Shown piece after piece: positions 49,901 through 62,292 of a stretch of 64,000 nucleotides of DNA; within the stretch, counting starts at the first letter, position 1; each line of letters starts with the position of its first letter. The notes under the pieces are model-generated. The model worked only from the letters and a program-made list of their open reading frames with translations. It did not search any database and was not told the origin of the DNA. A program made the translations under genes and the position numbers. The DNA is from Lottia gigantea (taxonomy: Eukaryota; Mollusca; Gastropoda; Lottiidae). Location of the stretch: NCBI RefSeq assembly GCF_000327385.1, contig NW_008708290.1:936-64935 (forward strand). The letters are read 5' to 3'.

Positions 49901-52242
49901 AAGGAATAATGCGATTTTTGTACATTTCTAGTAGTTTTGAAGACTATTTACGTAAAAATTCAAGACCCAAATCAACCCCAGAAAATGGCGAACTTGTCAC
50001 TTGAACAGTTCTATGGTTCTGTGGATTGAAAGAGTGTTTTCATTGACCGGAAGAATAATTTTGTATAGATAATTATTTCGATATCTTGTTGGACTTATGC
50101 CTATCGCGATGTAGAAAATATTTATATATCGAAGTGGACAACATGATAAAAGAACTACGCATGGTATAACAGTATCATCAAATTATTTTTATTTTTTCTA
50201 TGTAGTTTTTAAAACCGTGCACTTATGAACTTTGACTTTATCGTTGAACAGATTCAGATAGTAGAAAGATTTTTTTCCATTCACTATTTTCTATAGTGAT
50301 AAAACATAGGTAATTTCGAGCGTTCTTATTAAAGTTATGTCCGTGTTATTAATCTTAAAAATATCTATTGACTTATCGGCTAAATATGTCTAAAGCCACA
50401 CGATGTAAAATAGTTTAAATTGCGAATCTTTACCAAAAATAGATCCGAAATACTCAGTTTATAAAATGCTTTGGACATTCGCCCCTGGCAGGTCTGATGA
50501 ATTTACAAGCATGTAATGTTCAGACACACACACACTAGGGTATTTTTGGTACGTCCAATCTGGAAACGTTGCACAGATAGAACTTTTCGAATGACACCGA
50601 ACTTTGGTGAACAAATTGTGGCTTAATTATGGTGCCCAGAAAGCCAATCAGTATCCCAAAAAGACGTATATCATATAGACATGTATAAATAATATAATGT
50701 GACTTTAATTTATTGACCACGTTCATATTAAAGGTAAAACTATTCAATCAATCAAAGTTGTTATGACTGATTCCATAACACACCATATATTATAACCATT
50801 AAGCGATATAATATACGTACATATACAATATTAATACGCGATATATATGACATAAGTGTAGGATATTAATATCGTCTTATGAAATATCTTCTGAGGAATT
50901 TACAGCTTTAATTGTTACTGGTGGTTTTGATTTCATATCGGATAAGATTTAACGCATAAAGGTTAGTCACGGCGTTTGATTATGAAAAGATATTTTCAAA
51001 TATCAATTTCATGAATGTTATCCGCATTGTTTGCAACTAACAATAACATACACTATCAGATTTTAAGGCTTTATATATTTTCAATATCCGAAATAATGCA
51101 TGAGGTATGTTATTTAAAAAGGTTTTTGTGGCAAGGCTAACCAAATACTTTATCTTGTATTAAGGAAATAATGTGCTATAAAAAATACGGTAAGAAAGAA
51201 TATATTTATTAACATATAATATGAGTGGTTTTTTTTAATAACGTTTCTGTTATGGTGTGTAACATTTCTGTTAACTAAAACGCAGATATTTTAAACATAA
51301 ATAATTTACTGTTTCCATATGAATATAATTTCTAGTATTTAGACTTATTCTTTCCTAATTATATATTAAGATACCACGTAGTTGATGGGCCAAAAGGCCA
51401 AAAAACTTGTTGCAAATTCCATGTCAGTTTTCCAAATGTATCATAGTCACAAACATCTTTGTTAAAAAATCTTTTCGAAAATAAAGTGACGTCCGAGATT
51501 CCATGTCATTAAAGGTCCGATCATTTTGAGGTGGTTGAATTTAAGACCTGTGTTTGAATTGTATTCGTTACACAGACCATTGCGTGGAGATAAACAAAGC
51601 TGCATAACTAAAATTCATCATATCTATTTATTAAAATTTGGATTATATTTCATAGATTTATTTAGATATAATCAACAAATTCAACATTTTATAATAATAT
51701 TTGAGATCAATACACCAGAATGCAAACGATGACGACACAGACATTTTCTTTATTGATACATGTCTCAGTGTTTTCCTATATTATTGGTATTTGATGTTGA
51801 TACACAGAGGGCCACTATTGGCTTCAATAGAAACTTTGATCAAATACAAAAGAATGTATGTATGTAGCCTGATACAGTTTGCACGGATTTCGTTGTTCTT
51901 GTACTATGGGATCAATAAAATTCCAATGAAATTCCACGAGTAATTACATAATTATGCAGCGGCTCAACTAGATTAGTGAAGGGCCGTGGACTTAAATGGT
52001 GGTTGGGACCCCTATCCCGGGAATTTCTTTTAATTATCTGATCCCCTTCTGAGACCTTGATTCACTTAAATAACGTTGCGCTTGGTAGTGCCCCAACATA
52101 GGTTGTGAACCATTTTATATTTTGTAGGCTATACCTTTTGGATACTTTGGTATTAAATTTTGTATTTTTTGCTGGATGGGGCCTGTAGTTGAGCCACTGT
52201 TATTATTTGATACCTTTTAACATTTAATATTATGTTTTTCAG
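46986..52242. other. Large intergenic interval, no gene supported
   Basis: About 5.3 kb of AT-rich DNA. One dispersed repeat copy is at 49875-50005. Open frames at 47353-47610, 50535-50747, 51526-51732 and 51701-51943 have no recognisable similarity. The end is probably the 5' intron of the gene at 52252, closing with tttttcag at 52242. Confidence 0.4.
49875..50005 (+). repeat. Dispersed repeat, copy 2
   Basis: TTTTGAAGGAATAATGCGAT, TTGTACATTTCTAGTAG and TTTTGAAGACTATTTACGT match the reverse complement of 15595-15725. Nature unknown. Confidence 0.6.
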
Positions 52243-52251
52243 AAATAAAAG

Positions 52252-53034
52252 ATGTCTATCTGGAAGTGTTTTTGCCTTCCACACAGAAAACCAAGATTAA
52301 GGAACGAGAGGGGGCGGAAATGGCAAAATATGACTAACCAACCTATATCAGCTAAAAGCAGCAGTAGAAGTAAGCTATTACAGTACAATGATCGTGAATA
52401 TTTGGACCACGATGTCCTCACAAGTCGCGTAGAAGACGATACATGGACTCGACTTGAAAGTCAACCAGGTGTGAAAAAGCGCCGCGGTTTGGATGAAATA
52501 TTTGAACGACCTAAATCGGAAATGCTTAAAAGCTCTGCGGATCCTTTAGACTTCAAAAACGTTGGTTACCCAACTATGTTTTCCGGACAATTAGAAAGTA
52601 TGTATGGATACACACCTAGAGCAGTACAAGACGTTTATGCCTCTTCAGCCTTGGAAGGTGGATCAATCGAAGATTATTTTACAGACGCTCGTAATGAATC
52701 GGTTCTCAAAAAGTTTGCTTCTGCTGAAAGTTGCAATGGCATTGCAGATCGTGATAATACCCAGGTACACTCGGTGCGCACACGATCCGATTCTAGACAT
52801 AAATACATGATCAACAGCGACGGAGATTATTCTTCAGATTCTGATATGGATGATTTAGATTATTGTGATACATTTCCAAACATTGGGTTTGAAACTACAA
52901 ATGACATTTTCCATGTGCAGCCCTTCCCACCAACTACGAACACTGCAACACCATATTTGTGTCGATCAGAAGATCGTAATTTTCAAAATCAACATTTCGA
53001 TGAGATATTTGGAAGTGATGAAGTTTTATATTGA
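52252..53034 (+). CDS. Unrecognised acidic, probably disordered protein, 260 aa
   Basis: I do not recognise this protein. The ATG lies 9 bases after a good acceptor (tttttcag, 52242), and an in-frame TAA sits between acceptor and ATG, so the start is well supported. The whole coding part is in one exon. The N-terminus MSIWKCFCLPHRKP has two close cysteines followed by a basic stretch, which could be a membrane-association signal (inference). The rest is hydrophilic and Ser/Asp/Tyr-rich, with acidic runs such as DGDYSSDSDMDDLDYCD and many YxxF/DYF-like motifs that could serve as phosphotyrosine sites. No transmembrane helix or known domain is visible. It sits between two TIR-receptor genes, 9 kb after one and 1.5 kb before the 3' end of the other, which raises but does not show a link to receptor signalling. 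Confidence 0.75.
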   Translation: MSIWKCFCLPHRKPRLRNERGRKWQNMTNQPISAKSSSRSKLLQYNDREYLDHDVLTSRVEDDTWTRLESQPGVKKRRGLDEIFERPKSEMLKSSADPLDFKNVGYPTMFSGQLESMYGYTPRAVQDVYASSALEGGSIEDYFTDARNESVLKKFASAESCNGIADRDNTQVHSVRTRSDSRHKYMINSDGDYSSDSDMDDLDYCDTFPNIGFETTNDIFHVQPFPPTTNTATPYLCRSEDRNFQNQHFDEIFGSDEVLY

Positions 53035-53096
53035 GACGATTAGATTGTGTTTTGGGATGCGCAAGCGATTAAAAGTCCTAAATGGTATTCTTTTCA

Positions 53097-53102
53097 AATA
53101 AA
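53097..53102 (+). terminator. Poly(A) signal AATAAA for the 260-aa gene
   Basis: AATAAA 63 bases after the TGA stop at 53034. Confidence 0.6.
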
Positions 53103-54070
53103 AGCTCCATCCGGTGAAACATGTGGATTGATAAGATAACATAGAAAACAATCCGTTAAAATAGAATCGAGCAATCAAAAACTATTCTGACGAATAATGT
53201 GATCCATTTTGGTCAATACTAAATGTATTTATAACAACCCATGAACGTCAAAATGTTAAAATCAACGCGAGGCTTCGTGCATTTATATATCATAATGCAG
53301 AAAGATCCTCATTTCGCATTAGACATTAATCATAAAACGCTTGTGGTGTTTCGAAATTACTATGTCAGGTTAGCTATAAATGATTAATCTGCATTCTTTA
53401 CATAATTTCTTAACCTTGATTTTTCGTTTTCGTTTCTCTCTGTTTAAGAAAAGGAAATGCCAAAATGTTTCTGCTTTGATACATATATATATAGCTGTAC
53501 AGGTTGTCCAACTGAATCGCAAAGTTCTTTAAATTGAATACTATTTTGAAATTAATTCGTGCATTTAGAGAATTTTATTGGTCTCTTTAAATTGACACAA
53601 AATAAAAGAAAATGGATAAAATATGTCAAATTCGTTCATTCTAACGAAAACAGTTTCGTTGAATATTTACGAAGCACCACATTTGGTGTGAGAGTATAAC
53701 TTCGATTATGTATTGCTTGTGAATTAAGTCTTACGACTTGCTAATCGGTAGCAAAAATAATTTCGTAGTTTTATCTGTTAGAGGTTCGAAAAAATATGAA
53801 ACATGAAAGACTGGCCACAATCAGTGGCATTTGGTAATATCATTTTTGTTTCCGAGCCTGTCTTCCCCTTTCTTTTTCATTTATTTTCGTACTTTTTCGT
53901 TTCTTTCGTTCTATTTCTTATGTTAACTTTATGTAGAAAATGATTTTTTGTGGGGAAATAAAAGATCAAACATATTTACTTTATGGGGTCGATCAAGTAA
54001 TAAAAATATACTGTTATTGTCCAGATGATTAACGCCACGCCATGCAATAAATACCTTGACAAATAGGTCT
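53103..54070. other. Intergenic between convergent genes
   Basis: Lies between the 3' ends of the 260-aa gene (+) and the 572-aa receptor gene (-). No coding sequence recognised. Confidence 0.4.
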
Positions 54071-54254
54071 CATACGAAACTTGTATGGTTCTTAGATGGA
54101 AATAACACACACGAACATACCACTTTGAATTACCTCGTGGACTTAATAAGTCTGATTTGAAGGCTTAGTTGAAAGATGATAACTTTATCGAAATTAAAAA
54201 AAACTACGTTTGTGTGTGTTATTTCCATGTTAGAACCATACATAGATTCGTATG
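54071..54254. mobile_element. MITE-like foldback downstream of the TIR receptor gene
   Basis: CATACGAAACTTGTATGGTT ... ATGGAAATAACACACAC on the left pairs with GTGTGTGTTATTTCCATG ... AACCATACATAGATTCGTATG on the right. Arms are about 48 bases with a few mismatches and the centre is ~85 bp. It creates the spurious open frame on the - strand at 54130-54441. Confidence 0.75.
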
Positions 54255-54481
54255 GAATAGTTCTAACTCTTTCATTAACCAAATATGGAGCAAAAAGAAG
54301 GATGGAAGACCCCATATCAATTTGAAAAAGTAAATCGTGTTCTTTTCTACTTTTTCGGTTCGACCCCCACTGTCTTGAAATGGATATGCATTGTGACAAG
54401 AGTTGTCTTTCCAGGATTACTACAATTACTTCAATGACCACAAATTGTAAAAACCGATGTAATCATTTGAACTAAACTTGA

Positions 54482-54487
54482 TTTATT
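54482..54487 (-). terminator. Poly(A) signal AATAAA for the 572-aa receptor gene
   Basis: AATAAA on the - strand, 56 bases past the stop codon at 54543. Confidence 0.55.
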
Positions 54488-54542
54488 GAAGTGCTCGAAA
54501 TTTAATATAGTTTATTGGAGACCACATTGGTTGAATTATGAA

Positions 54543-56261
54543 TTATTTAAAGTTCGAAGTCAATGTATATCGAATGCGATCCCAGAACAAACGATCGTCA
54601 GCTTTGATATAAGTCCTTGTCTTCAAACAACGTTTTAAATCTGGGTCTATATTGGTCATATTAATATCTTCCAATAACACTATAATCATATGTCGTCTGT
54701 TCCCACTAACGCTTTCACTAAGAGCAGTGCGAAATTCGAATTGACGCCATTCACTTCTCAAGAAATTATTAGACAGAATCAATATTGTATGACGGCTATT
54801 TTCTACACATGCAACAATCTGTTCACTAGTTGAGGATCCAATTAAACAGTCACGATCGCGAATACAGAGTTTTAATTGATAGCCCAATGTTTCGTGCTCT
54901 AGGCGTGGTAAAAGGGTTTGGGTAACCCATTCTGAATCTTCCTGGCTGTAACTAATAAACGCATCGTATAGCTTACTGTCCGTAATTGGTGTCTTACCAC
55001 AGGGAAGAAAAACGTATATCCTGGCGTGTATCAAAATACGAATATCCTTGCGATACCGAGTCAATAGAATAACTATTATGAGCAAAATGAAGACAATAAT
55101 CGACAAGGCGGATATTAACGCTATGTTATCATCGGGATCACTATCACAAATATCTTCCATTGATAGAGTAGATATAACTCGTCCATGAAATTTTAAAGGA
55201 GTGGCACATTGAAGTTCCCATAGATATCCATAGTCTTTGTTTAGTCCTGCCTCTTTGGGAGCTGTATATGTATGTAGCAAACTGTGAAGTTCCGGTATCG
55301 AGTCACATTTGCAGTCAATTTTGTTATCTCTCACATCAATTAAAGCAGATTGTACATCTTTAAAGGATTGGATTTCATTTGCTCCTAATGTGACGATATC
55401 GTTAAAACGTAGATCTATATATGCTCTCTTTGTTTTATTGATGGTATAGTCATTGAAAGAAAACCCATTGATAAGGTTATGAGACAAATCAAGTATATGT
55501 AACACTGGATTGTGAAGATGCCAGGGTTCTAAATCACGTGGAATCACGGTCTGTTCTGAGAAACTGAGATTCAGTGTTTGTAAATTTGGGAAGATTGTTC
55601 TGCCAACGAGCATCTCAAGACTGAATCCCAAACCTGCTTTTACAAGTGTGTTTTCAAAAACTGTCGTTTCTTTAAAGGTACACGACTGTTTGGCATCTAC
55701 ACGAGGGGCTATGGAATCTGGAATGAGAGGAGTAAATTCGGCAGTTACGTTTCGCCAAATAAAACTCTTTATATTCTTAGGACCACATTCGTGGGTGGGC
55801 GAAATACGTCTTAGTTTCTGAGTTAATTTCCTCATTTTTACGGAATCAATCTTGAAAACTAAATCAATCAGATGCAAATTTTCCAACATGTCCACTGTTT
55901 GGACACTGTCATCTTTCTTAGATAACATATCTTCCACCACACATCCTTCAATATGAAGAGTCTTCATTTTAGAGGACTTAAATGGCCACTGAATCCACAA
56001 TGAACCACCAACACATACAATATATACATTTGTTGACAAAACATTCTGAAACTCAAGCCATTTTCTAATATACTTAAAATCCAATACTTCACCTTCGTTT
56101 AACAAACATACTATTTTAATGGAATGGCCGACACGTATGTTACACACATGTACGATAGTTTCTGGAAGTTCATCAGTGATTATTCCAGATGTCGATTGTG
56201 ATTGCGATATACTATTTAGTATTATAACTATAAAGACGTTGTATCGGACCACGAAACACAT
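54543..56261 (-). CDS. TIR-domain receptor with an atypical ectodomain (TLR-like), complete
   Basis: 572 aa, single coding exon. Signal peptide 1 to about 22. The N-terminal module 40-160 has conserved Cys40, 52, 83, 107, 159 and Trp68, Trp92, with VYIVCVGGS and WP motifs. It is not a canonical LRRNT. A few leucine-rich repeats follow (LQTLNLSFSE, LHILDLSHNLI), then an LRRCT-like DNKIDCKC...LQC...DIC. The transmembrane helix is about 381-402 (LSIIVFILLIIVILLTRY). The TIR domain is about 430-568: box 1 YDAFISYSQED, box 2 LCIRDRDCLIGS, box 3 LFW. Box 2 again lacks the usual Pro-Gly. The architecture is receptor-like with a shorter ectodomain than the 683-aa TLR upstream. Presumed plasma-membrane pattern receptor; ligand unknown. 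The N-terminal module reappears in the protein starting at 62293. Confidence 0.92.
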   Translation of the reverse strand: MCFVVRYNVFIVIILNSISQSQSTSGIITDELPETIVHVCNIRVGHSIKIVCLLNEGEVLDFKYIRKWLEFQNVLSTNVYIVCVGGSLWIQWPFKSSKMKTLHIEGCVVEDMLSKKDDSVQTVDMLENLHLIDLVFKIDSVKMRKLTQKLRRISPTHECGPKNIKSFIWRNVTAEFTPLIPDSIAPRVDAKQSCTFKETTVFENTLVKAGLGFSLEMLVGRTIFPNLQTLNLSFSEQTVIPRDLEPWHLHNPVLHILDLSHNLINGFSFNDYTINKTKRAYIDLRFNDIVTLGANEIQSFKDVQSALIDVRDNKIDCKCDSIPELHSLLHTYTAPKEAGLNKDYGYLWELQCATPLKFHGRVISTLSMEDICDSDPDDNIALISALSIIVFILLIIVILLTRYRKDIRILIHARIYVFLPCGKTPITDSKLYDAFISYSQEDSEWVTQTLLPRLEHETLGYQLKLCIRDRDCLIGSSTSEQIVACVENSRHTILILSNNFLRSEWRQFEFRTALSESVSGNRRHMIIVLLEDINMTNIDPDLKRCLKTRTYIKADDRLFWDRIRYTLTSNFK

Positions 56262-57734
56262 TCTTTAAATAACAACTTGAATAGTTTGTAAATGATATTT
56301 CTACTTCATGTCGGTTATAATCATATTGGTTTAGTTTTTACATTTTTTCATTTCAATTTATTTTATCATTTGATCCATCTTTATTATGATCATGATCGAA
56401 CTTTTATCATCTACGGTTTGAACTAAGCCATTTACTGCTGTTACTGCTGGGTGCGATTGTTCAGTCTATTAATTCAGAACTATAATAATATGTAAAACTG
56501 TATAATCTCCTGATGCTACACACCAATCTAGCCAGAATTTTTTATTTATCTTAACTGATTTTTAATTCACATGTCATGAGTATGGTCGAATATATTCCAT
56601 TTTCATTTCTGAAAATATAGAAAGTAAACAATTTTAAAAAATCTTATGGCACGAATTCACATATCTTGTGAAAATAACTCATTTCTCTCAGGTTCACGTG
56701 GATAATTCTTGCAAAAAGCCTTCAAGGAAAATACCAATATGATATAACTTTTTTTATATATATGATTGGTAAACTTTGATTAAAGAATCGAAATTTTCTG
56801 ACAGTGTGAAATGCATAAGGATTTCTTCGAATTAATTAGTTTTTTAAGTGATTATTAAAGGGGGGCAACTCCATTGATCATAACAAGACAAGGTACAATA
56901 ATTTAATATTACTAATAAATTATGTTGGTTGGGAGGGGTGGTTCGGAAAGTTAAACACAATTCCATTTATTTTCATTTGGAACACACGACACCGTATTAC
57001 CCAACCCGAATCAAACTGTTGGTTGTCATGATCTGAATAAGTTTCCAATTTACCACAAAAATACAGTAAAATACTGATTAACTCTACATTTGTGTCTTAG
57101 ATTCGTAATGTAGGTGTACGGACTGAATTTCTCTATTATACTTTTCCTGGTGCAGATCACTACTCAAGACATCCCACTAAGTTAGCGGGTCACCCAGAAG
57201 CGACCTGTGCTCCTTCAGAAATGCTCCTGGTGTAATACCAGCTACCAAAGATCTCCTGGGTAGGTTATTTTCATTTCTCATTACTTTAAGGCATGTACAA
57301 TTGTAAATGTGATCATAATTTTTAAAAAAGTTTCTTAAAAATGTTCGATTGATTAAATATTTATAAGTATATAAAATTAATATTTAAAATACATTCCGTC
57401 TAAAAACATATGCATTTTAATGTTGTAATTTAAGTATTGAGGTTTTACACCACACACACGTATAATGTCTGAAATATATATGACTTTTGTCCCGATATCC
57501 AGGCAATTCATCAGGACATTGCCACGTATTAAGAAGTAGGGATTGTCTTTTGATATGAAAATAATCAAGTATAATAGTTCAACAAATTGTGTTTATTTAT
57601 AATGAAATACAGGAACGGCTTATAACTCAGTTCAAAATCAAATCTTCTCACACAATGAAGTCCTACAAGCATAGGATAATTGTTTTAATCAGCACACCTA
57701 TGTTAATAACTGTAATATATATGATTTTAAAATT
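56262..57734. other. Intergenic, no gene supported
   Basis: Probable promoter of the 572-aa receptor gene at its left end. No coding sequence recognised; 57130-57260 is less AT-rich and may be an old repeat. Confidence 0.4.
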
Positions 57735-59390
57735 TAAAACAGCAACGTAGACAGTTTCCTAAATAAAAGAGAGGAACAAGAGATGTTAATAAAAGTAGTT
57801 ACCCCTGATATTATTATAGCTATTACTGAATTTCTCCCAAAGAATAACCCAGGTGATTTAGAAGATAAAGAATTTGACTTAAATGGATATGAAGCACATT
57901 CCAATAATACCCACGAGATATCGACTACCTGACCAACCATCAGCTCTAGATCTAGTGTTAATCCAGGAGGAGTACCTAATAACCAACCAGACCAGACTAC
58001 CAGCCGTTGGAAAAAGTGACCATGTCACAATAACGCTAAACTTTTCCCACAATATGAGTATCCAAGATGAAGATGAAAAAGGCAGGTTCCTCAATTAGCA
58101 GACCACTTATGATAATATTCAAGATGTCCCTCATGAAATGTACCTTACCAGACAATTGGAAAGAAGCAAATATAACACCCATATTCAAAAAAGGAAGTAA
58201 AAAGCAGACGCCCAATTACAGACCCATCAGCCTAACTAGTGTCATCGGTAAAATAATGGAATCGATCATCAGAAATACTATTATGGAACACCTAATAGCA
58301 AACAAATTACTATGTACAGAACAATATGGATTCAGACAAGGCCGTTCCACCACCACGCAACTTTTAGAGGTTCTAGATTACATCACTAACGAAGTCAACA
58401 ACAATTGCCCAGTAGATGCTATCTATCTATAATTCAGAAAAGCCTTCGATAGGGTTCCTCATCAACGATTGATCATCAAGCTGAAAGCTCTAGGAGTGCC
58501 CGGTCACATACTACAATGGATAGAAAGCTTCCTACACAACAGAAAGCAACGAGTGATATTAAACTCTACCAGCTCACCATGGACACAAGTTGAAAGAGGA
58601 GTCCCCCAAGGCAGTGTTCTTGGACCGATTTAATTCCTGGTTTATGTCAATGATATACCTAGTCTTGTGGAATCCATGATCATGTTATTTGCACACGATT
58701 CCAAACTACTGGGGCATTGCACCAGTACACACGAGAGAAACAGAATCCAGAAGGACATCAATAATTTATTAGAATGGTCAAACACCTGGCAGATGCAAGA
58801 GAAGTGCAAAACCCTACACTTCGGATTTACCAACCCTAAAACTAATTACTACCTAACAGACCTAGATGGAACCAAACAAAACCTTTTGAAGTACAAAGAA
58901 GAAACTGACCCTGGGGTAACATTTCAAGACAATCTGAAGTTTAGCACACACTTTGCAGGAAAAATAAAAAAAACCAACAGACTTATCGGAATGACCAAAA
59001 GATCCTTCACACACCTTGAAAAGGAAATGTTTCTGCCGATCTATAAATCACTGATTCCGTCAAATTGAATAGTTTCGTTTTGTAGTATGAAAATCTACGA
59101 TCCTTAAATTTAACAATGCTCATTTTAGCGCCTCTTTTTCACTCCGGTATGCCGGTTGGCAGCGGTAGGCGGTTGGCTTTTAAAACCCACCCAAGTAAGA
59201 GACTAGAAAAGCAGCAAACAAGATTAGACGTAAGAAAGAACTCCTTCGCCATCAGAGTAGTCAATGACTGGAACGCCCTACCAGGGTATGTTGTAAACTC
59301 AACCTCCTTAAACAACTTTAAATCTAATCTAAACTCAGCCTGGAAAAACATTAAATCAAAAATCACTCCAAGTTTTTATCAGTAACAAAA
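57735..59390 (+). mobile_element. Degraded LINE (CR1/Jockey-like non-LTR element)
   Basis: Pieces appear in the expected order. The AP-endonuclease N-terminus is NSNVDSFLNK...PDIIIAITEFLPK (about 57740). After a large internal deletion comes the endonuclease C-terminus, QPSALDLVL...GKSDHVTITL (about 57930). Reverse transcriptase follows: LPDNWKEANITPIFKKGSKK, NYRPISLTSVIGKIME, GFRQGRSTT, then motif A with its first Asp replaced by a stop (YL*FRKAFDRVPH, 58430), VPQGSVLGPI followed by a stop (58632), and motif C changed from FADD to FAHD (58690). The C-terminal RVVNDWNALPGYVV piece ends at 59385. At least two deletions, two stops and a frame change show it is dead. Confidence 0.9.
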
Positions 59391-62292
59391 ATCATTCCAA
59401 AAACTGTTAAAAAGAATAGATAGTACATCTATTGTCTCGTACCCGCTTGCACAGTCGATTGTAAGCTATATTGCAAATCAGGAGGTCAAGAAGCATTTTT
59501 GCTTACACGATAGACCGAAGAACAGGTAAAATGAAATCAATGAATAATATAGATAATATAGTTACAAGTTAACTGTCACTGAGAACGAGAACCGAAACTG
59601 GTTAGAAAAAAACAGTTCCTGATTGTAACTTCCAAACTGCTGTCAAACCAACAGAGCTCTCAAAACGAACTAAATATTAACAAAAATCTTTATTAGCATC
59701 CATGTGATAATTTTTAACAGGAAGTTCTCGTAATTTAGGAACACTAGTCTTTTCCCTCCAGACGTAAATGTCAATACAATAGACAATATAAAAATGCAAG
59801 ATTATCCAGATTTGGATTTAGACAACAATTATTAATAAAATTGGAATCAGACCACAAACATTTTCTTACATTGAAATAAACTTAAAATGGTAGCCACAAC
59901 TTTTTCAATTCTTTGAGTTTTATGTGAATTTATTATTTGTAAGGGAGGTTACTCCATTGATTATAGAAAACGTATACGCGCTAATTTTATTGATAGTTTT
60001 TGCTAGTTGCCAGGCAAGGAATAGGGTAAGACCCTATATTTTTGTGGTAAATATAAAACATTCAGATGAAAAGTTTAATTTCACTTTTAAAAATAAACAT
60101 ACGATTACGTCCAATGTATACCAGACAGACTTATATAATAATGCCCTTGTGAGTGTTGTATGTAATTTTAAAAATGTACACAACAAACAAGTACATCATA
60201 AGTATAAATCTTTAGGCATCATGTATTTTAAATAAATAACTCAGGTTATAAAGATATCACCTATTGAATACTTTAAAGACAATTTTTTATAACCAATATC
60301 CACTTTCAACATTAACAACTTTACCCCTATATACTCTCTTGAATGATATCAAACGCCAAGTAGAACCAATAACCACAATTCCCTTTGATAATGCTTTATA
60401 CTAATGAGATATGAAAATTATCTACCGATTGGATCTTTTGTAGGAATAAAGGTCGCCTACTTCGCGGGGTGACCTGCATGACTAGTGATTTGCTACGGAA
60501 TAAAATGTAATTTCACTCCCTACACTTTAAGGTTAATATACCATCGATAGTGGCATGTTAACATTAGGAACCATTTACTCTCCTCTAACCGGCCAAGTGA
60601 TTTCTTACAAGAACATGAGTGATGAAATATTTACTACCTACATGTATTTGAATATAATATGGGCCTATGTATTTTTACTTCTACATCTTAATGATACTAT
60701 TCATAAAGAAACATATAGGTCTGATAGTATGCATAATCGCTAAAAAGGATTCCTATCAGAATTATTTAAAAAAAAAATTTATTTTCATTGTCAATAGGTC
60801 TAGTTCACTTGATGAAATCTGAATGAAAAAATAAATCATACATCTGTTTTGTAGTCTTAAAGAACGAAATCACTGTACCTCTATGTTATTTTAAATGATA
60901 TATTGAAATTATTATACCTTTGGTAAATCAATGAAGTTGTTTGATATCTTCTCCTTTACTTGAACTCTTGAATATTAGCCATTGCTAATTTGAATTTTAA
61001 CCAGATACTTGAAGTGGTATTAAATAACACGAATGAATCATCATTCAATATATAAGACCTCTATCATATGACATTTCAATGAAATGAGGATGTAAAAAAT
61101 TTCTCTGTATTTAATATGAAACTACCGGAAAGAAATATGTGAATTTAATCCAATTCACAAAAACTCAACAAAATTATAAAATATCGCCAAAAAAATTTAG
61201 CCGGTCGTTAAATTTATTGTTAACTTTCAGCAGTGATAATATCATATTTTCATTGGGACATAATTATGATAATCCAATAAGATTTATTCATTCGCACGAC
61301 AAGGTTACATAGGTATATAGATCATTTCATTCGGTATTTGGGAATGGGCTGATAATCCCTGATAAATTTTCTCATAAGACCGGCGGACTTGCAACTTTTT
61401 GGATACACAAACTCTCTTGACATAATATACTCGTTTTAGTTTGCGCAATAGTGTGATTATATGTATAGAATAATATTCCCGCAAAATGGAATTGGTATTA
61501 AAAAAACTGCGTAGTTTGGTATATGTACTGGTTATTCTGTACCCGTTGTATCTCATCTTTTAATGATAATAATTTAAACCAAAATGAAAATTATTAAATT
61601 TTAAAACATTTTTATGGTCATAACATAACACTAATTTATTGCTAGCGTGATGTTATAATATCAAAATATAGGATTTTATATTAAGTTTATTGCTGGTTTA
61701 TAGTCATATAAAAAACGAAAGATATGGGCGAATTGAGAGCCTTATAAAAAATAACGACATTGTGTAGCAGTTTGTAGAGTTTAAAGTTCAAATTGTATTA
61801 TGTCCACTTGTCTTTTCTTTACGATTTGAGTGCCTACTTGGTGTCCATCCTGCGACAAAGGGGCCCCTTGGTCAATTTCGTATTATCAAATAATATTTTG
61901 GATAATCCTTGATCCTTTAGCATCGTGACGAGCAATTAGGAGCTCAAGAGTCCATAACGATGTGCTCCAAATAGCTATAAAAACATGGAAACAAACCATG
62001 ACTAAGATGGAAAAGCCTTACAATTGCAGATACTTTTCAATAGGAGTGAGGACAACAGCAACTGTTTAAATCTTTAAAAAACATGTCATACCTACGGCTA
62101 TAAATTTCAGATAACTGCATAAAATATTATGACATAAAGTGACATAGCTGGAGACAGACACGATATTAAATAGGTTTATTACTATTGTAGGTTGAAACAT
62201 ACATCCTCAGTTTAAACACAGCTTAGAAGTGAACTCTGTAATCTGTATACAATGTTCTCTCACCTTTTGGAATAAATATTTATTGTTTAAAA
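59391..62292. other. Intergenic, no gene supported
   Basis: The start (to about 59530) is probably the LINE 3' UTR. An open frame at 59924-60235 is lysine/asparagine-rich and unrecognised. The last few hundred bases should hold the promoter of the gene at 62293. Confidence 0.4.

Noticed and set aside
54130-54441. 103-codon open frame on the - strand after the TIR receptor gene.
   Set aside because: It is produced largely by the foldback element at 54071-54254 and has no similarity to known proteins.
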